64,000 nt of DNA from positions 14,117,370 to 14,181,369 of the forward strand of contig CM057831.1 in the NCBI GenBank assembly GCA_030068075.1, written 5' to 3'. Shown here piece after piece: positions 10,670-22,262 of the stretch. Position 1 is the stretch's first letter. Every line of letters begins with the position of its first letter. The notes under the pieces are model-generated. The model was not told the origin of the DNA and made no database searches. It was given only the letters and a program-made list of their open reading frames with translations. Made by a program: the position numbers and the translations under genes. Source of the stretch: Paguma larvata (lineage: Eukaryota > Chordata > Mammalia > Carnivora > Viverridae).

Positions 10670-11602
10670 AGCATAAACTAGACATAGCCATAACCCTCCA
10701 TGAGTTTTTAAATCTAATCAGGGAGTGGAAGGTCATTTTCCCAAATGAGTTTTGTAGTGTCAGGTAATCAGTGTTATTCAACTTCTTTATTTTTTTTAAG
10801 CTGCACTAAAACTGGAATAGGATGTTTCTAAAGTGGTGCCAGTTTCTGTGAAAGTTGACTTGCATACACCAGGGGGTGGTTCAACTGAAGCTGGAGATTT
10901 TGACCTTTTCAATAGTTGGTGGTATGTCGGTTGGCGAGCAGTTCTTCTCTTCCAGCCCTTAGAGCACAACCAACCTGCAGGAGGGGGCGGCCATGGCCGG
11001 TCTGTCAGAACAGAGAATAATGAAAAGGTCAAAACAGGGTAAGGACCAGACTTCACAGTCTTGATAACATTTGAAATTTCATCTCCTTCCTGCCAAGGGA
11101 CAAATGACAAGCGGAATTGGTACATGTGCTGCTTTTCCAGGGATAAGATTTCAACGAAAAATGTCTTGAAGAGAGCCCACTTCTTGGATTTGGAAACGGA
11201 GAAGTGAATACTTCTATGTCCCTTTGAAGACGGAATCAAAACTTGTAAAACTTGGAGCCTCTAAGTGGCATAACCTAGAAAAGGCATTTAGGTGGAGAGT
11301 ACCATCTAACTACCCTTGGGTGCTCTAACTTAACATTAGGAAGCAATACTGGGTCATTCACTCTGCGGTTAGCCAAAACTTAAGGGATGAATTGCGGTTA
11401 TTCGTATGGCAAAAGCAGAGAAAGGGTGAGTTCAAGAGCTCTGAAAGCAGAATCCACTAAATAAATATCCAACGGAAACAGACACAGGGACAGCTCTTGC
11501 ACAGTGAAGTGGGAGTAGCGTGAGGACTTACCGCATTTTACCATTAGTCAGCCTGATGCTTCTAAGTTACGAAATGGTACTCAATCTAGTTTCCTTTTAA
11601 AA
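10670..11602. other. Unassigned stretch with a 147-codon minus-strand open frame
   Basis: No transposon recognised. 10796-11239 is open on the minus strand, and 10833-11042 is open on + and ends at a splice-donor-like gggtaagg near 11037. Neither shows a domain. They overlap, so at most one could be real. I treat the region as non-coding. Confidence 0.4.
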
Positions 11603-11614
11603 CAGTTCCATTGA

Positions 11615-11821
11615 GGGGCGCCTGGGTGGCTCAGTTGGTTAATCATCCGAATTTGGTTTCAGCGCAGGTCATGGTCTCATAGTTCATGAGTGCAAGCCCA
11701 GTGTCTGCACTGTCAGTGCAGAGCCTGCTTGGGATTCTCTCTCTCCCCACTCATGCTCTCTCTCTCTCTCTCTCTCTCAAAATAAATAAACACTTAAAAA
11801 TAAAATAAATTAAAAAAAACC
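11615..11821 (+). mobile_element. CAN-SINE, full length, with long (TC)n
   Basis: Head ggggcgcctgggtggctcag, then diverged body and a (TC) run at about 11755-11778, then an A-rich tail. A 12-bp duplication with one mismatch (cagttccattga / cagttctattga) lies at 11603-11614 and 11822-11833. Confidence 0.95.
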
Positions 11822-11833
11822 CAGTTCTATTGA

Positions 11834-12367
11834 AAATAGAACATCTTGTCAGGGTACAGATTCTAAAACCTTTTATCTTAGGAAACAGTTGCTCTCCCAT
11901 CTTTCTTCCTCACCCCTCCTCCTCCCCCTTCGTTCCTTTATCCCTTCCTTCCTTCCTTCCGGTGGGATTTAGTAGTCTGCACAGCTGTCCGTGGGATGGG
12001 TTTCTATCTTAAAGTCATTGGACAGTTTGGTCAAGCTATAAAATGTATAAAATGGGGGAAGAAATGACAGGGAGTCTATGTTGGATACAAAACAAAAACA
12101 CAAATTAAAATGAACAAAAATAAACCCTGATGATTAGTTGTCGTTTTGCAGTTTTGTCTGTTTCACTTGATACCATGGACTCTTAGCCATAGAAGTTGGA
12201 GGGCTTGAGCCTGATTCACAATCTTCCACTATTTTCCTGGGCAACTTGACTGCAGGCTCAGACTTCACCGAAGTTTGTTGCACTTTCAGCATCCGTGCCA
12301 GGTTTTAATCCGGGAGCTGAGTCTCATTTCATTATTATAAAAGTTCAAAGAGGTTAGAATAACTATA
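11834..12367. other. Unassigned stretch
   Basis: A short ccttccttccttcc tract lies at about 11944-11959. Otherwise no recognised element or gene. Confidence 0.4.
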
Positions 12368-12943
12368 CCGTTGACCCTTGAAAACCAGGGAGGGGGTGAG
12401 GGGTTCTGACTCCCAAAGCAGTCAAAAATCCATGTACAAGTGTTGACTCCCCCAGGGGCACCTGGGTGGCTCAGTTGGTTAAGTGTCTGACTTGGCCTCA
12501 GGTCATGACCTCATGATCGGTGAGTTCGAGCATCGCAACCGGCTCTGTGCTAACAGCTCGGAGCCTGGAACCTGCTTCAGATTCTGTGTCTCCTCTCTCT
12601 GCCCCTCCCCTGCTCATACTCTGTGTGTGTGTCTCTCTCTCTCAAAAATAAATAAACATTAAAAATTAAAAAAAAAATCAAGTGTTGACTCCCCCCAAAC
12701 TTAACTACCAACAGCCTACTATCGAACAGAAAGCTTCCTAATAAAGAGTCGACTAACATATATTTTGTGTGTTATTTGTATTCTATACTATATTCTCACA
12801 ATAAAGCAAGCTAGAAGAAAATACTTTTGAGAACATCATAAGTAAGAGAAAATACATTTACAGTATTGTGCCGTAGTCATCAAAAAATATCTCCATAGAA
12901 GGGGACCCTGCAGTTCCCGCTCTTGTTGTCTGGGGTCAACTGT
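12368..12943 (-). repeat. Tigger2/MER28-like DNA transposon, split by a SINE
   Basis: It starts ccgttgacccttgaaaac and ends ggggtcaactgt, matching the inverted termini cagttgacccttgaa of this Tc1/mariner-type (pogo/Tigger) group. The interior (cttaactaccaacagcctac, tacagtattgtgccg) is the antisense of the MER28 body. A TA precedes the left end at 12366. No transposase frame is present, so it is a non-autonomous fossil. The SINE at 12454-12678 interrupts it. Confidence 0.8.
12454..12678 (+). mobile_element. CAN-SINE inserted in a Tigger element
   Basis: Complete head, B-box region gttcgagcatc, (TC)n with gtgtgtgtgt, aataaataaacatt tail. An identical 17-bp duplication caagtgttgactccccc lies at 12437-12453 and 12679-12695, both inside the Tigger sequence. 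Confidence 0.96.
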
Positions 12944-13249
12944 GACTCCTGGTCTACCGGGGACACCCAGCACCCAGGCCCTGGCACCCCATCCAGCTGC
13001 AACTTCTTGCATTCTCAAAAGCTTTGCAAGTTGGAAAATGAATGACACAGTCATCCTCCATAGGGGAGGTATTATGATAACATTCTATTTCTAGGCCTTT
13101 CTGGGTCTTCATTTCTTTATTGATAAAAATGGGATGCTTGAGCAAGTTACATTAAACGTCCCTTTTTGCTCTGACGTCTGTGGTTCCTTGTGTATTTATA
13201 GATATCTAGCATCAAAAACTTTCTGTCTGCTTTAAAAGGCCTGTGCCCT
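12944..13249. other. Unassigned stretch
   Basis: About 300 bp with no recognised repeat or gene between the Tigger end and the next SINE. Confidence 0.4.
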
Positions 13250-13459
13250 GGGGCACCTGGGTGGCTCAGTCGGTTAAATGTCTGCCTCTTGATTTTTGGC
13301 TCGGGCCATGATCTCATGGATCCTGGGATTGAGCCCCATGTCAGGCTTTGCACTGCCAGAGTCTCTCTCTCCCTCTCTCTCTGCCCCTCCCCTGCTCACG
13401 CATGTGCACACTCACTCTCTCTCTCTCAAAATAAATAAGTAAACATTAAAAAAAAAAAA
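13250..13459 (+). mobile_element. CAN-SINE
   Basis: Head ggggcacctgggtggctcag, then gattgagccccatgtcaggc and (TC)n ending in an A12 tail. The body lacks part of the segment between the B-box region and the (TC)n. No clear TSD. Confidence 0.93.
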
Positions 13460-13905
13460 GAGGACTCCACCTCAGCAATGTGCCAACACTGAAAAGGGGA
13501 AAGGAAATCCTCCGCTTTGATACAAGAAATAAGAATTTTTAAGGCAAAAAGAATGGTGAAAAGAATTTGCATGTTATGGTATGAGAATGTCTGTGAAGTC
13601 CCTGACGGTTTCTGGAAGATTGAGCAGTTTATGCAGAGCAGATACAGTATACCAAAGGACAACAGGGCAGGGGGATAAATACCTAAAATTAGGTATACCT
13701 AAAAACATATACCTCAAATAATTTATATACCGAACATACGCAAGTAGTAATATGGTGAGATCTAAGTCATTGTAACAATTAAAATTATGAACTGTGTCGG
13801 TTGTAGATTACTTTTCTTCTATTCTGTTTTTTTTTCTTCTTTCACATGTTTGCTGATGTTCTATCTAGAATATAATCTTCACTTGACCCGCAGGCAAACC
13901 CCTGG
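13460..13905. other. Unassigned stretch
   Basis: AT-rich. A small palindrome tacctaaaattaggta lies at 13680-13695. No gene or named repeat seen. Confidence 0.4.
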
Positions 13906-13907
13906 GG

Positions 13908-14118
13908 AGCGTGGTGTAGTGGAAAGAGCTTGGGCTTTGGAGTAAAATACTTGAGTTATAATCTTGACCTGCCAGCTATTTAAATGCATGCTGCTTAACT
14001 TTTCTTTGGGACTCAGTTTCCCCATCCGTAAGACAGAAATAACGATCTAAGTTTAAAGGGATGTTCTGAAAATTCGGTGAGGGAGTGCTGGCGTGTGGTG
14101 GGCACGGAACAAATGTTC
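13908..14118 (+). repeat. MIR, most of the element
   Basis: ggtgtagtggaaagagcttg opens it, followed by gccagctatttaaatgc and gactcagtttccccatccgt. This is the order of the tRNA-derived head and core of MIR on the + strand. Confidence 0.88.
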
Positions 14119-15276
14119 CTACTTCCTAACCCGCCCCAAAGAGGTGTCTATAGGAAATGCATCAAATAAGTACTGGGGCATGGCAAGTCTTTATGAGCCT
14201 GAATCTCTCGCGTTTTGAAGGCCACTCAGACACCCGTAGGTGGGACTTTACCAGCTGATGGCTTTATGACAAGCAGCAATGATAGCTTGGTTTTTAGCTC
14301 TGCATTACATCGCCTTAGTTTTTGAGGAAAAATTCCCTGCTTTCAACTAGTCCGTCTATAAATTTATTGATCTTCCAAGGCTGAACATAGTGTTCTCTTT
14401 ACGTGGGATACATAATAAAGACGATCTGTCATCGGCTCATGTCCAATATATCCCTCCAAATGGAATGCCCGTGTCTTTCAAGCCAGGAGAAAGCTCGGAT
14501 CAGATCTCACCTGTGGTATTGGATTCCATCCTGGATGCCACACTTTGAAAGCATCGCATGTGTAGTCTTAGGATTAATGGGCCTGGGATGATCGGAGAGT
14601 AAAATCTTGAACAGCTGTAGCCAGGAAGAATGTTGAAAAGTGTTTTGGTATAAATGTTACTCTGATGGGAGCACCCTTTTTGGCTTGAAAATGACCAAAT
14701 CTGGACTAAAATGAGCAGGATTCCTATGTTTTTCTTCTGGAAACCATACAGATGGAATAGAGGAGGTATCTGAGGGAGGGCCAAAGAAACAAAGAAACAA
14801 CAAAATCAATGAAAACGCAGAAGAACTTAGGGAGAACAAATCATTGCCAGAAGAAAAAGTAACAGGTAGCAGACACCTCACAGTGCATGTAAGTATTTCT
14901 CTACAACCACTACGAAGTCTTGCTATTTCAAGTAAATGTTAAACACTCACATGACAGAGTCTGATAGTTTTTTGTACATTCTTTTTCATAATCAGTGAAT
15001 TGGGCACACCCAATGCAGATCAATCAGGACAAAAACAGTTTGATATATGAGGAATCTCAATAAGGAGTCTCCAATAGGTGTCTTGGTGGAAGAATGGATT
15101 TTACTTTCCCAGAAGCCCCATTGCCTTCCAAAGGTGAGTAAACAAAAGTAAACAAAAATAAAAATCTTTACTATGAGCAATGGGTAATTTCTTAATCTTA
15201 GGTGAAGGGTGAGTAAAAGTATCTTTAGAGAACCTTATTACATCAACTGATCAGTGGAAGTAAAAGTGTTATTTAC
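14119..15276. other. Unassigned stretch
   Basis: 1.1 kb with no recognised transposon, exon or RNA gene. Open frames of up to 94 codons on the minus strand are unremarkable. Confidence 0.45.
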
Positions 15277-15294
15277 TATGCAGCTAGAATTTTA

Positions 15295-15512
15295 TTTTTT
15301 TAATATTTTTTAATGTTTATCTTTGGGAGACAGTGAGAGACAGAGTGTGAGCAGAGTAGGGGCAGAGAGAGAGGGAGACACAGAATTCGAAGCAGGCTCC
15401 AGGCTCTGCGCTGTCCACACGGAACCCGACATGGGGCTCGAAACCACGAACTGTGAGATCATGACCGGAGCTGAAGTCAGATGCTTAACTGACTGAGCCA
15501 CCCAGGCGCCCC
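15295..15512 (-). mobile_element. CAN-SINE, full length
   Basis: Minus-strand head ends at ggcgcccc on the right; the T-rich tail is on the left. An 18-bp duplication with two mismatches (tatgcagctagaatttta / tacgcagttagaatttta) lies at 15277-15294 and 15513-15530. Confidence 0.96.
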
Positions 15513-15530
15513 TACGCAGTTAGAATTTTA

Positions 15531-16050
15531 AAACAATTCTTCTAGCTCCTCTTTCTAACATGATTGCCCACTCCTCACCCCATCTCTACTAAAGACATTC
15601 TAAAACCATCATGGAATCTTCTAGACAGTTCTCCAAGCCTTCCACAGCATTCCCATACCTTTGTTTGTACCAGTATTTAGTGGAAGGGAATTCGAAATAC
15701 ATATCAAAATGTCTACTATTTATTTAGTAAATATGTACTGAATATGGACTCAGTTCCAGACACTGAGCTGGGTGCTGATTATCATTGCTTTATGACATCT
15801 AAAAATGCTCCCTATCAAATTTAGAGAAAATCTTATGACTTTTTATCCTATCGTATGAATTAGCGAATCCCATTAACCTCTTTCTTTTTTTATTTTTGTT
15901 TTCACTTTTCAAAGTCCCATTTAAATTAATCATTCCTGATTGGATTTCTGATGCCAAAGTAGAAAAGTTGCCTCACATTCCTCCCAAATTGTTGTTAGAT
16001 GTGTAACACAAACACATACGAGTCACCAACTAGATGGTAAGGAAATTCAC
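15531..16050. other. Unassigned stretch with an L2-like tail
   Basis: tagtaaatatgtactgaata and gacactgagctgggtgctga near 15725-15776 resemble antisense L2 3' sequence. The rest is unrecognised. Confidence 0.35.
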
Positions 16051-16054
16051 AATT

Positions 16055-16260
16055 ATATTCTATGACGAATGCTAGAAGGGACTAGGGATGTTTAGTCCAG
16101 AGAAGTAAATGCTCCTAGTAGCTACTTTAAATATCTGAAGGTTCATGGAGTAGAGGAAAGATTTGGATTGTTTTAACTGGTACTAAAACGTAAAACTAGA
16201 GTAAGAGGTGAAAGCTACATTGTAAAAAATCTCTTCAGAGAGGATCTATGCAATAGTAAT
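16055..16260 (+). repeat. CR1/L3 LINE fragment
   Basis: atatctgaaggttcatggag followed by gaggaaagatttggattg and aactagagtaagaggtg follows the old CR1/L3 3' text (tatctgaagggctgtcatg ... gaggattagac). One of the oldest repeats in the window; diverged. Confidence 0.5.
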
Positions 16261-17473
16261 AGCAAAGAGAGCATTGGCTATCACAAGACCATGAACTTAA
16301 GGATGGAAGAGGAATTTTCCAGAGAAGGTGTAGAAGAGTTTGAAACATCAGCTTGAGGCGTGGGCCATAAATCCATCTCAACCCTGAAAGGCAATAATTC
16401 CAGGGGAATAAAATGAAGATGAGGAACAAGGCATATAACAAGCTCGTCTGAGTTATAGAAGATGGAAAAGTATAAAAAGTTAAAGAGGAAAATTCATTGA
16501 GTTGTAGAAAGGTATTGTGCGGGAGAAATCCAGAATCACACAGAGATGAGAAGATAGATGTCCCTCATGAATGACACCTAAATGTATTGGGATTGGGCAG
16601 CCGGGCTCTGATACTGTGTCTAAAGCAAAGGTAATGGAATACTAAGAAAGAGACATACAGTGGTCCGAATAATATAAAATCTGAGCACATTAATATTTCT
16701 GTCAATTTAACCAAGAGTGTTATGGCATATGTGTCACTGGGAATGACAGAAGCTATTACTGAAATGAGATTAGAATCTTTTTGAAATATCAACAGAAGCA
16801 TTATAGTTGGTAACATCCCCGTCTCAAATAGATGACACCGATGCTACGCAATCAACGTACTACAGGGAATAGCATGCAGACTTACAGACCACAGTCTTTT
16901 GCTCTGTATTGATTTTTCCTTTAGGGGTTCTTGATCAGCTACGAAATCAATTAGTTTTCCTCAATCCCAAGTACGATATCAAATTTCTATGGGTTTTTTT
17001 GGGAGAGAAACGGAGTATATCTGGGTTTCCTTCTACTTATTATGACCACCAGGGTGTCGGTCGATTGGCCACAGACATGGGTCACTGAGCTGTGCTGTAG
17101 TGTCCGGTGTTGGAGTGGAGGGGCTTCCTCGGTCTCATATTTGCAGGGTTGGTCAGGGCTAGCTTGCTTCTCAGTTGGGCCCGTGTAGTGCGAGCTGTGT
17201 GTTCCGGGTTTTACAACCCCCTGAAGAGCAAAATGTAGTAGGAGGATGCTTTAACTTGGAAGTCTGCGGACCTCACCTTCCCCACCCTCTAATGATTTGA
17301 CCAGCCTCAGAACTTGCATTATACCTCTACCTATATCTCAGTTGCTCTGAGGGTAGGGCTGATACCAAACAATGAGTTAAATTCTTTACTTTCGACCTCT
17401 TATGTAGATTTGGGGAGACGTAAAGCAGGAGAAAGCAGTCTCGAAAGCCATTTCTTCTATTGCAAGAACCAAG
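16261..17473. other. Unassigned stretch
   Basis: AT-rich from 16261 to 16990, then GC-richer text at 17040-17290. No recognised repeat or gene. Confidence 0.45.
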
Positions 17474-17475
17474 TA

Positions 17476-18191
17476 CTGTAAAACCTTGGTTTGCGAGCAT
17501 AATTCATCCCAGAAACATGCTTGTCATCCAAAGCACTTGTATATCAAAGTGAATTTCCCCATAAAAATAATGGAAACTCAGAGGATTCATTCCACAACCC
17601 CAAAATAGTCATGTAAAAATGATTACAATACTGTAATATAATACAAAATGGTGAAGGCAACACAAGATATAAAGAAAACTAAACAGATTAGCCTGCACTT
17701 TCCTTTGAAAACCTTCATGGCTGGTGTGGGGGAGATGAGAGAGAGGAGGGTTATTGTGCAGGATGACTTTCACTGTCATTAACGGAATCACTGCTCAGTG
17801 GAATCTTCTCCTGCATGGGGGCCGTTGTATATGCTCGCGCGGATCATGACTACAGATCAGTCTTAATAAACTCTTGTCAGAAACTGTATTTAATGGAACC
17901 GGCAATAAGGCAGCAGAGGAAAGGGTCTCTATCTGCAGGCAGCCTGACCCAGAATGAAGCAAAGCATTCCTAAGCTCATTCTTATATGGAAAAGCAAAGG
18001 ACTGTCCGTAGGTGCGATGAAGTGACAAAAAATACACTGGTGCTGGTATTTTCCCAACGTTCTGAAAAATCACTGATTTCTGTCAAACACCACGGTCTTA
18101 GACTGAGCATCTGAGCATGGGAGATGATCACCCACAGTCCTGCAGAGAGAGAGAGAGAGAAACGAGAGAGAGAGCGAGAGAGAGAGAGAGC

Positions 18192-18225
<34 letters not shown>

Positions 18226-18406
18226 GAGCGAGCGAGAGAGAGAGAGAGAGCACCATATGCTCAGTTTTGATCATGTGACATTCGGTGTCGCACACCGCTC
18301 ATATTGCAAGACATCGCTCGTTCATCAAGTTAAAATGTATTAGAAACGTCTGCTCGTCTTGTGGAACACTCGCAGAACAAGTTAGTCACAACCCAAAGTT
18401 TTACTG
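17476..18406 (+). mobile_element. Tigger (pogo-type) DNA transposon with intact ends
   Basis: The left end ctgtaaaaccttggtt and the reverse complement of the right end cagtaaaactttgggt pair as terminal inverted repeats (13 of 16 bases). TA lies immediately outside at 17474-17475 and 18407-18408, as this superfamily requires. The interior near the right end (cgttcatcaagttaaaatg, cactcgcagaacaagtt) matches MER44-like Tigger text. No transposase frame survives. A GA microsatellite sits inside. Confidence 0.85.
18143..18250. repeat. (GA)n microsatellite, interrupted
   Basis: About 108 bp of gagaga with cgag interruptions recurring (gagcgagag). The regular cg interruptions suggest the tract grew by duplication of interrupted units. 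It lies within the Tigger copy. Confidence 0.95.
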
Positions 18407-19078
18407 TATTTGAAGTAGAAAATGAATTGTTTGACTTCTTTGGCTTTACACGTGGAAGACCCAAGGCCTAGAAGATTCAAAACATAGTATTGCAAGAACA
18501 AGCGGGTGATGTAAGCAGAGAAGGGAACGCTAGGAAAGAATCAAAGGGAAATGCTAGAAATTAAAAACACTGTGGCAGAAATGAAGAATGCCTTTGATAG
18601 GCTCATCAGCACGGCCAAGGAAAGAATCAGTGAGTTTGAAGATACGTCAATACCTCAAAAACCAAAACGTGAAAAAAAAAAAAGGAATGAAAAAAAATGG
18701 AACAAAAATATCTAAGAGTTGTGGTACAGTTACAAAGGGTGTAACATAAGTGTGGTGAGAATGCCAGAAGGAGACGAAAGAGAGGAGCAGAAGAAGTGTT
18801 TGAAGTAATTCTATCTAAGAAGGTTCTAAAATAAACACTAGGCACCAAACCACAGAACTAGGAAGTTCGAGACCACCAACCACGGCAAGTACCAAAAAAA
18901 AAAAAAAAAATCGATAGCCAGGCGTATCATGTTCAAACTGCAGAAAACTCAAAGACCAAGAGAAAATCTCAAAGGAAGTCAAAGGTGGAAAAAACATGTC
19001 AGTTATGGAGGATAGGATAAGAATTAAATCAGACTTCTCTCCACAAATCATGCAAGCAAGAAGTGAGGGAAATATTTA

Positions 19079-19331
19079 TTTATTTGTTTGTTTGTTTTAA
19101 TATTTTTATTTATTTTTTTGAGAGAGAGAACATGAGTGAGGGGAGAAGCTGAGAGAAAGAGGGGGACAAAGGACCCGAAGTGGGCTCTCCGCTGACAGGG
19201 TGACAGCAGAGAGCCCTGCACTGACAGGGTGACCGCAGCCAAGTCCAAAGCGGGGCTCGAACTCATAAACCAGGAGGTCCTGACCTGAGCAGAAGTCAGA
19301 TGCTCAACTGACTGAGCCACCCAGGTGCCCC
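19079..19331 (-). mobile_element. CAN-SINE with a short internal duplication
   Basis: Minus-strand SINE with head at ggtgcccc. The duplication aagtgagggaaatattta (19061-19078) / aagtgaaatattta (19332-19345) differs by an indel. About 250 bp long; ctgacagggtgac occurs twice about 35 bp apart, explaining the extra length. Confidence 0.93.
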
Positions 19332-19599
19332 AAGTGAAATATTTAGAAGAAAAATACCCACGAACTAGAATTCTGTATCCAGTGGAATCTTCCTTCAAAA
19401 GTAAAGGAGAAATACTTCTGTAGACAAACAAAAGTTGAGGGTATTTGTTGCCAGTAGATTTGCCTTGTCGGAAATGCTAAAATAAATTCTTCAGAGAGAA
19501 GACAAATGGGAGAGATTAGAAGCTTGGATCTATACAAAGAAGAAAAGAGCGTGAGGAAAAGAGTATATGAAAGTTAAATAAAATCTTTTTTTTTCTTAT

Positions 19600-19811
19600 T
19601 CTTTTTTTAAATAAATTTTTATTTTTTAGAGAGAGAGCATAAATAGAAGTGGGGGGGGCAGAGAGAGAGAGAGAGAGAGAGAGAGAAGCCTAAGCAGTCT
19701 CTGTGCTCAACATGGAACCCAACTCAGGGCTTGATCCCATGACGTTGGGATCATGACCTAAGATGAAATCAAGAGTTAGATGCTCGACTAACTGAGCCAC
19801 CCAGGCTCGCC
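19600..19811 (-). mobile_element. CAN-SINE, older diverged copy
   Basis: Ends aactgagccacccaggctcg and carries (GA)n at 19660-19685 and a T/A-rich tail on the left. The flanking tttcttatt on both sides is a plausible but short TSD. Confidence 0.88.
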
Positions 19812-20160
19812 TCTTTTCTTATTTTTAATTGATCTAAAAGATAGCAGTTTCTTCAAAATAATAACAGAGATAAGGTGTTTGGTGATTATGACATAGATGA
19901 CAGCAATGCTATAAAGGACAAGAGGGAAGAATTGGGAATACTCTGTTATGAGGTACTTACACTACTCATGAAGAGGTATAGTATTATTTGAAAGTCAACT
20001 TGGATTAGTTATAAACAAATATTGCAAACTCAAGGGCGATTGCTAACAAAGAAAGAAAACCTTACAGTATAAATACCATATGCTGCAGCGAGGATGAGAG
20101 TGCTAGAATTCACTCAAATGAGAGCAGAGTTTGATCAAAGAAAAGAGAAAGGGTAGATTA

Positions 20161-21195
20161 ACAGGGATGTTTTTCAGTCCCTGAGAAATGGCCCGTGTCT
20201 CAGCTGTGGTTGGAGATAAAAAGGATAATAGAACCCCTGATAGAAATACCAGACAAGCTGCAAGGATTCCAAAATAGAATGTATCATTTTCTAATTTGCC
20301 CTATGTAGTCTGGGGGAGTGCGAGCCTCCTAGACGAATCCCGGGGCCAATATTGGCATTTGAGTGATCAAGTAGCAACTGTGGAAGGAAATGGACAGATG
20401 GCTCTGAGGGCAGCTTCGAGCTCCTCCAACCACGACGTGGCATGAGAAAAGGTGACTGAGTATTCACAGGCCCCCAAGAGGAGCCCATAGTCGGGATGGG
20501 GAGGACACAGGTGCATGGAATTTTTAACTGGGGGCCTTGGAGAGATTGCAGTCACAGGCAACAAGTGTGGCTCGTGGCTTCTGCTAAATTTGAGCTTCTG
20601 TCTGTCACAGCTCCCTGCTCTAACTCATGATCTCCCTCTGTCTCTCCTTTAAGAATTCAGCTCTTACTGTTAATAGCCTAATCCTCTCCACAGTTCCCAA
20701 GACTAAGTGCAGAGTTGAGAGGATCTTATTAGCTTAGCTTATTACTGAGTAGAGATTTAGAGATTTCACAGCCCCTGGCTGGCCCAAGGATTGGTTAGTC
20801 TAAAGTCATTTGTTCGCTCTGGCCTGACTTGGTGAACACGGTTGCTGTACCCATAGCTGAGAACATGGTTGTCCAGAGAAGTTCCTTTAATCCTTCGGGA
20901 GTTGCTGTGTGCGAAGTGGTTTCCCCAGGAAAAAAGTTGTGGGCATGGCAAGCATAACAGTTAACCTTGACTTGTCTGATGATAGATAGCTAGATCCTAG
21001 ATAGATCGATAGACAGACTGATCAAAACTCTTCTGTAATCAATAGTCTATGGTAAAACTATTTCATAACACTATTTTGTAATCAGTAAACTATGATAAAA
21101 GGAAATTAAAGGTAAAAAAATAATAATATATAGTAAGGTCATAAGTTATGGTGTTAGTACCTTTCTTTATCCTTTGCATGTCATTCCTCAGAAAA
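20161..21195. other. Unassigned stretch
   Basis: No recognised repeat or exon. Degenerate GATA words occur near 20980-21025. Confidence 0.45.
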
Positions 21196-21199
21196 GTCA

Positions 21200-21400
21200 T
21201 GTCAGTATTAACAATAATAAAAGCTAACATTTGCTACGTGCCTATTGTGTGTCCAGCATTCTGTTTGATGCTTTATATAGAATAATTAATTTAATTAATT
21301 CCCCTACTGATCCTGTGAGTTGTGTACTGATATCTCCAATCACTAATGAAACCGAGTCTGAGAAGGTGAGTAATTCATACACATAATTTCTCTGCTTATA
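21200..21400 (-). repeat. MIR fragment
   Basis: gctaacatttgctacgtgcc, tttatatagaataattaa and cctgtgagttgtgtactg follow the antisense MIR 3' half (taacatttattgagcgctta ... cctatgaggtaggtact). Confidence 0.65.
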
Positions 21401-22262
21401 TAAGATGACATTTACACATTTTTTTCCCTCACAAAATGCCCCTGGTTGTACTTGGAAACAAACTCATTTGTGAGAGCAAAACTAAAAGACTAATTTAGAG
21501 ACAGAAAAGAGAAGGAAACTAAAATAAGATGAAGAAAGAAGCTTATTTTAGATGTAGTACTTTTATAAAAACAATTAAACTTTAATTGGTTTTTGCAAAA
21601 AAACTTAAGGAATCCTAGGACGCTTTAAATGGAAGCTAGAACTCTATGAGATGTGAGTTTTATAATCTTGGTCTGTAAGAGACCAAGGGAAAGAGAAAAA
21701 TTGCATTTTTGCTTGGTTTTGTAACTAACTGCTGAACTTTGACCAAGCCCCATCGCCTTTCTGGAGTTATAGTCACCACCACCAATGAGCCCTCATCAAA
21801 TGCTTTTATGAACATGGGATGCTAGACAGGAACAGAGTTGATACTTTGGATGAGTGAGTCTGAGTCTCTAGCCTGAAGACCAGAGAATAAGTATTATATA
21901 CATTATTCGACAGGATGCAAGAGTGAGAAAGAGACGGTCCTAGTGAGTCCTCAAGAAACCCACTAGTTAACGTAATGAACACATAAGGACAATGATGGCC
22001 TGTTGTAGTGAAAGTCGTTGGTAAATATCTACAAGAGCAGAACATTATTCCCCCTCTCACACCTCCCGGGCCCATCGGTAAAGGCACAGGATTGCGTCTT
22101 GCGTGCCAGTTCCCATCAGTTGTTAGCAGCCTGGAGTCCTCTGTGGACAGATCAGTGACTTTGTCTGGGCCAGGCAGGAAAGAATGTTGCAAGTTACCAA
22201 GGATGTAGGAGAGGAAGGAAGAGGGGTGAACTATGTGTGTAGAGGAAGAACTACAAGATGGC
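21401..22262. other. Unassigned stretch
   Basis: Contains an 8-bp perfect hairpin cttggtct-gtaag-agaccaag at 21667-21687. The 163-codon minus-strand frame at 21806-22297 shows no domain. Confidence 0.45.

Larger units (their letters stand above)
18460..20160 (+). repeat. Old L1-type ORF1 and inter-ORF region (HAL1-like), carrying two SINEs
   Basis: The text aaagaatcaaagggaaatgc, ggcagaaatgaagaatgcc, caaactgcagaaaactcaaa and gaattctgtatccagtgga, in this order, is L1/HAL1 ORF1. After it comes ttgatctaaaagatagcag and gaggtacttacactactcat from the region downstream of ORF1. Many stops mean the product (an RNA-binding ORF1 protein in live elements) is not made. SINEs at 19079-19331 and 19600-19811 split it. 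Confidence 0.7.

Noticed and set aside
18143..18250. CRISPR-like regular array
   Set aside because: It is a dinucleotide microsatellite in a vertebrate genome, with no spacers.
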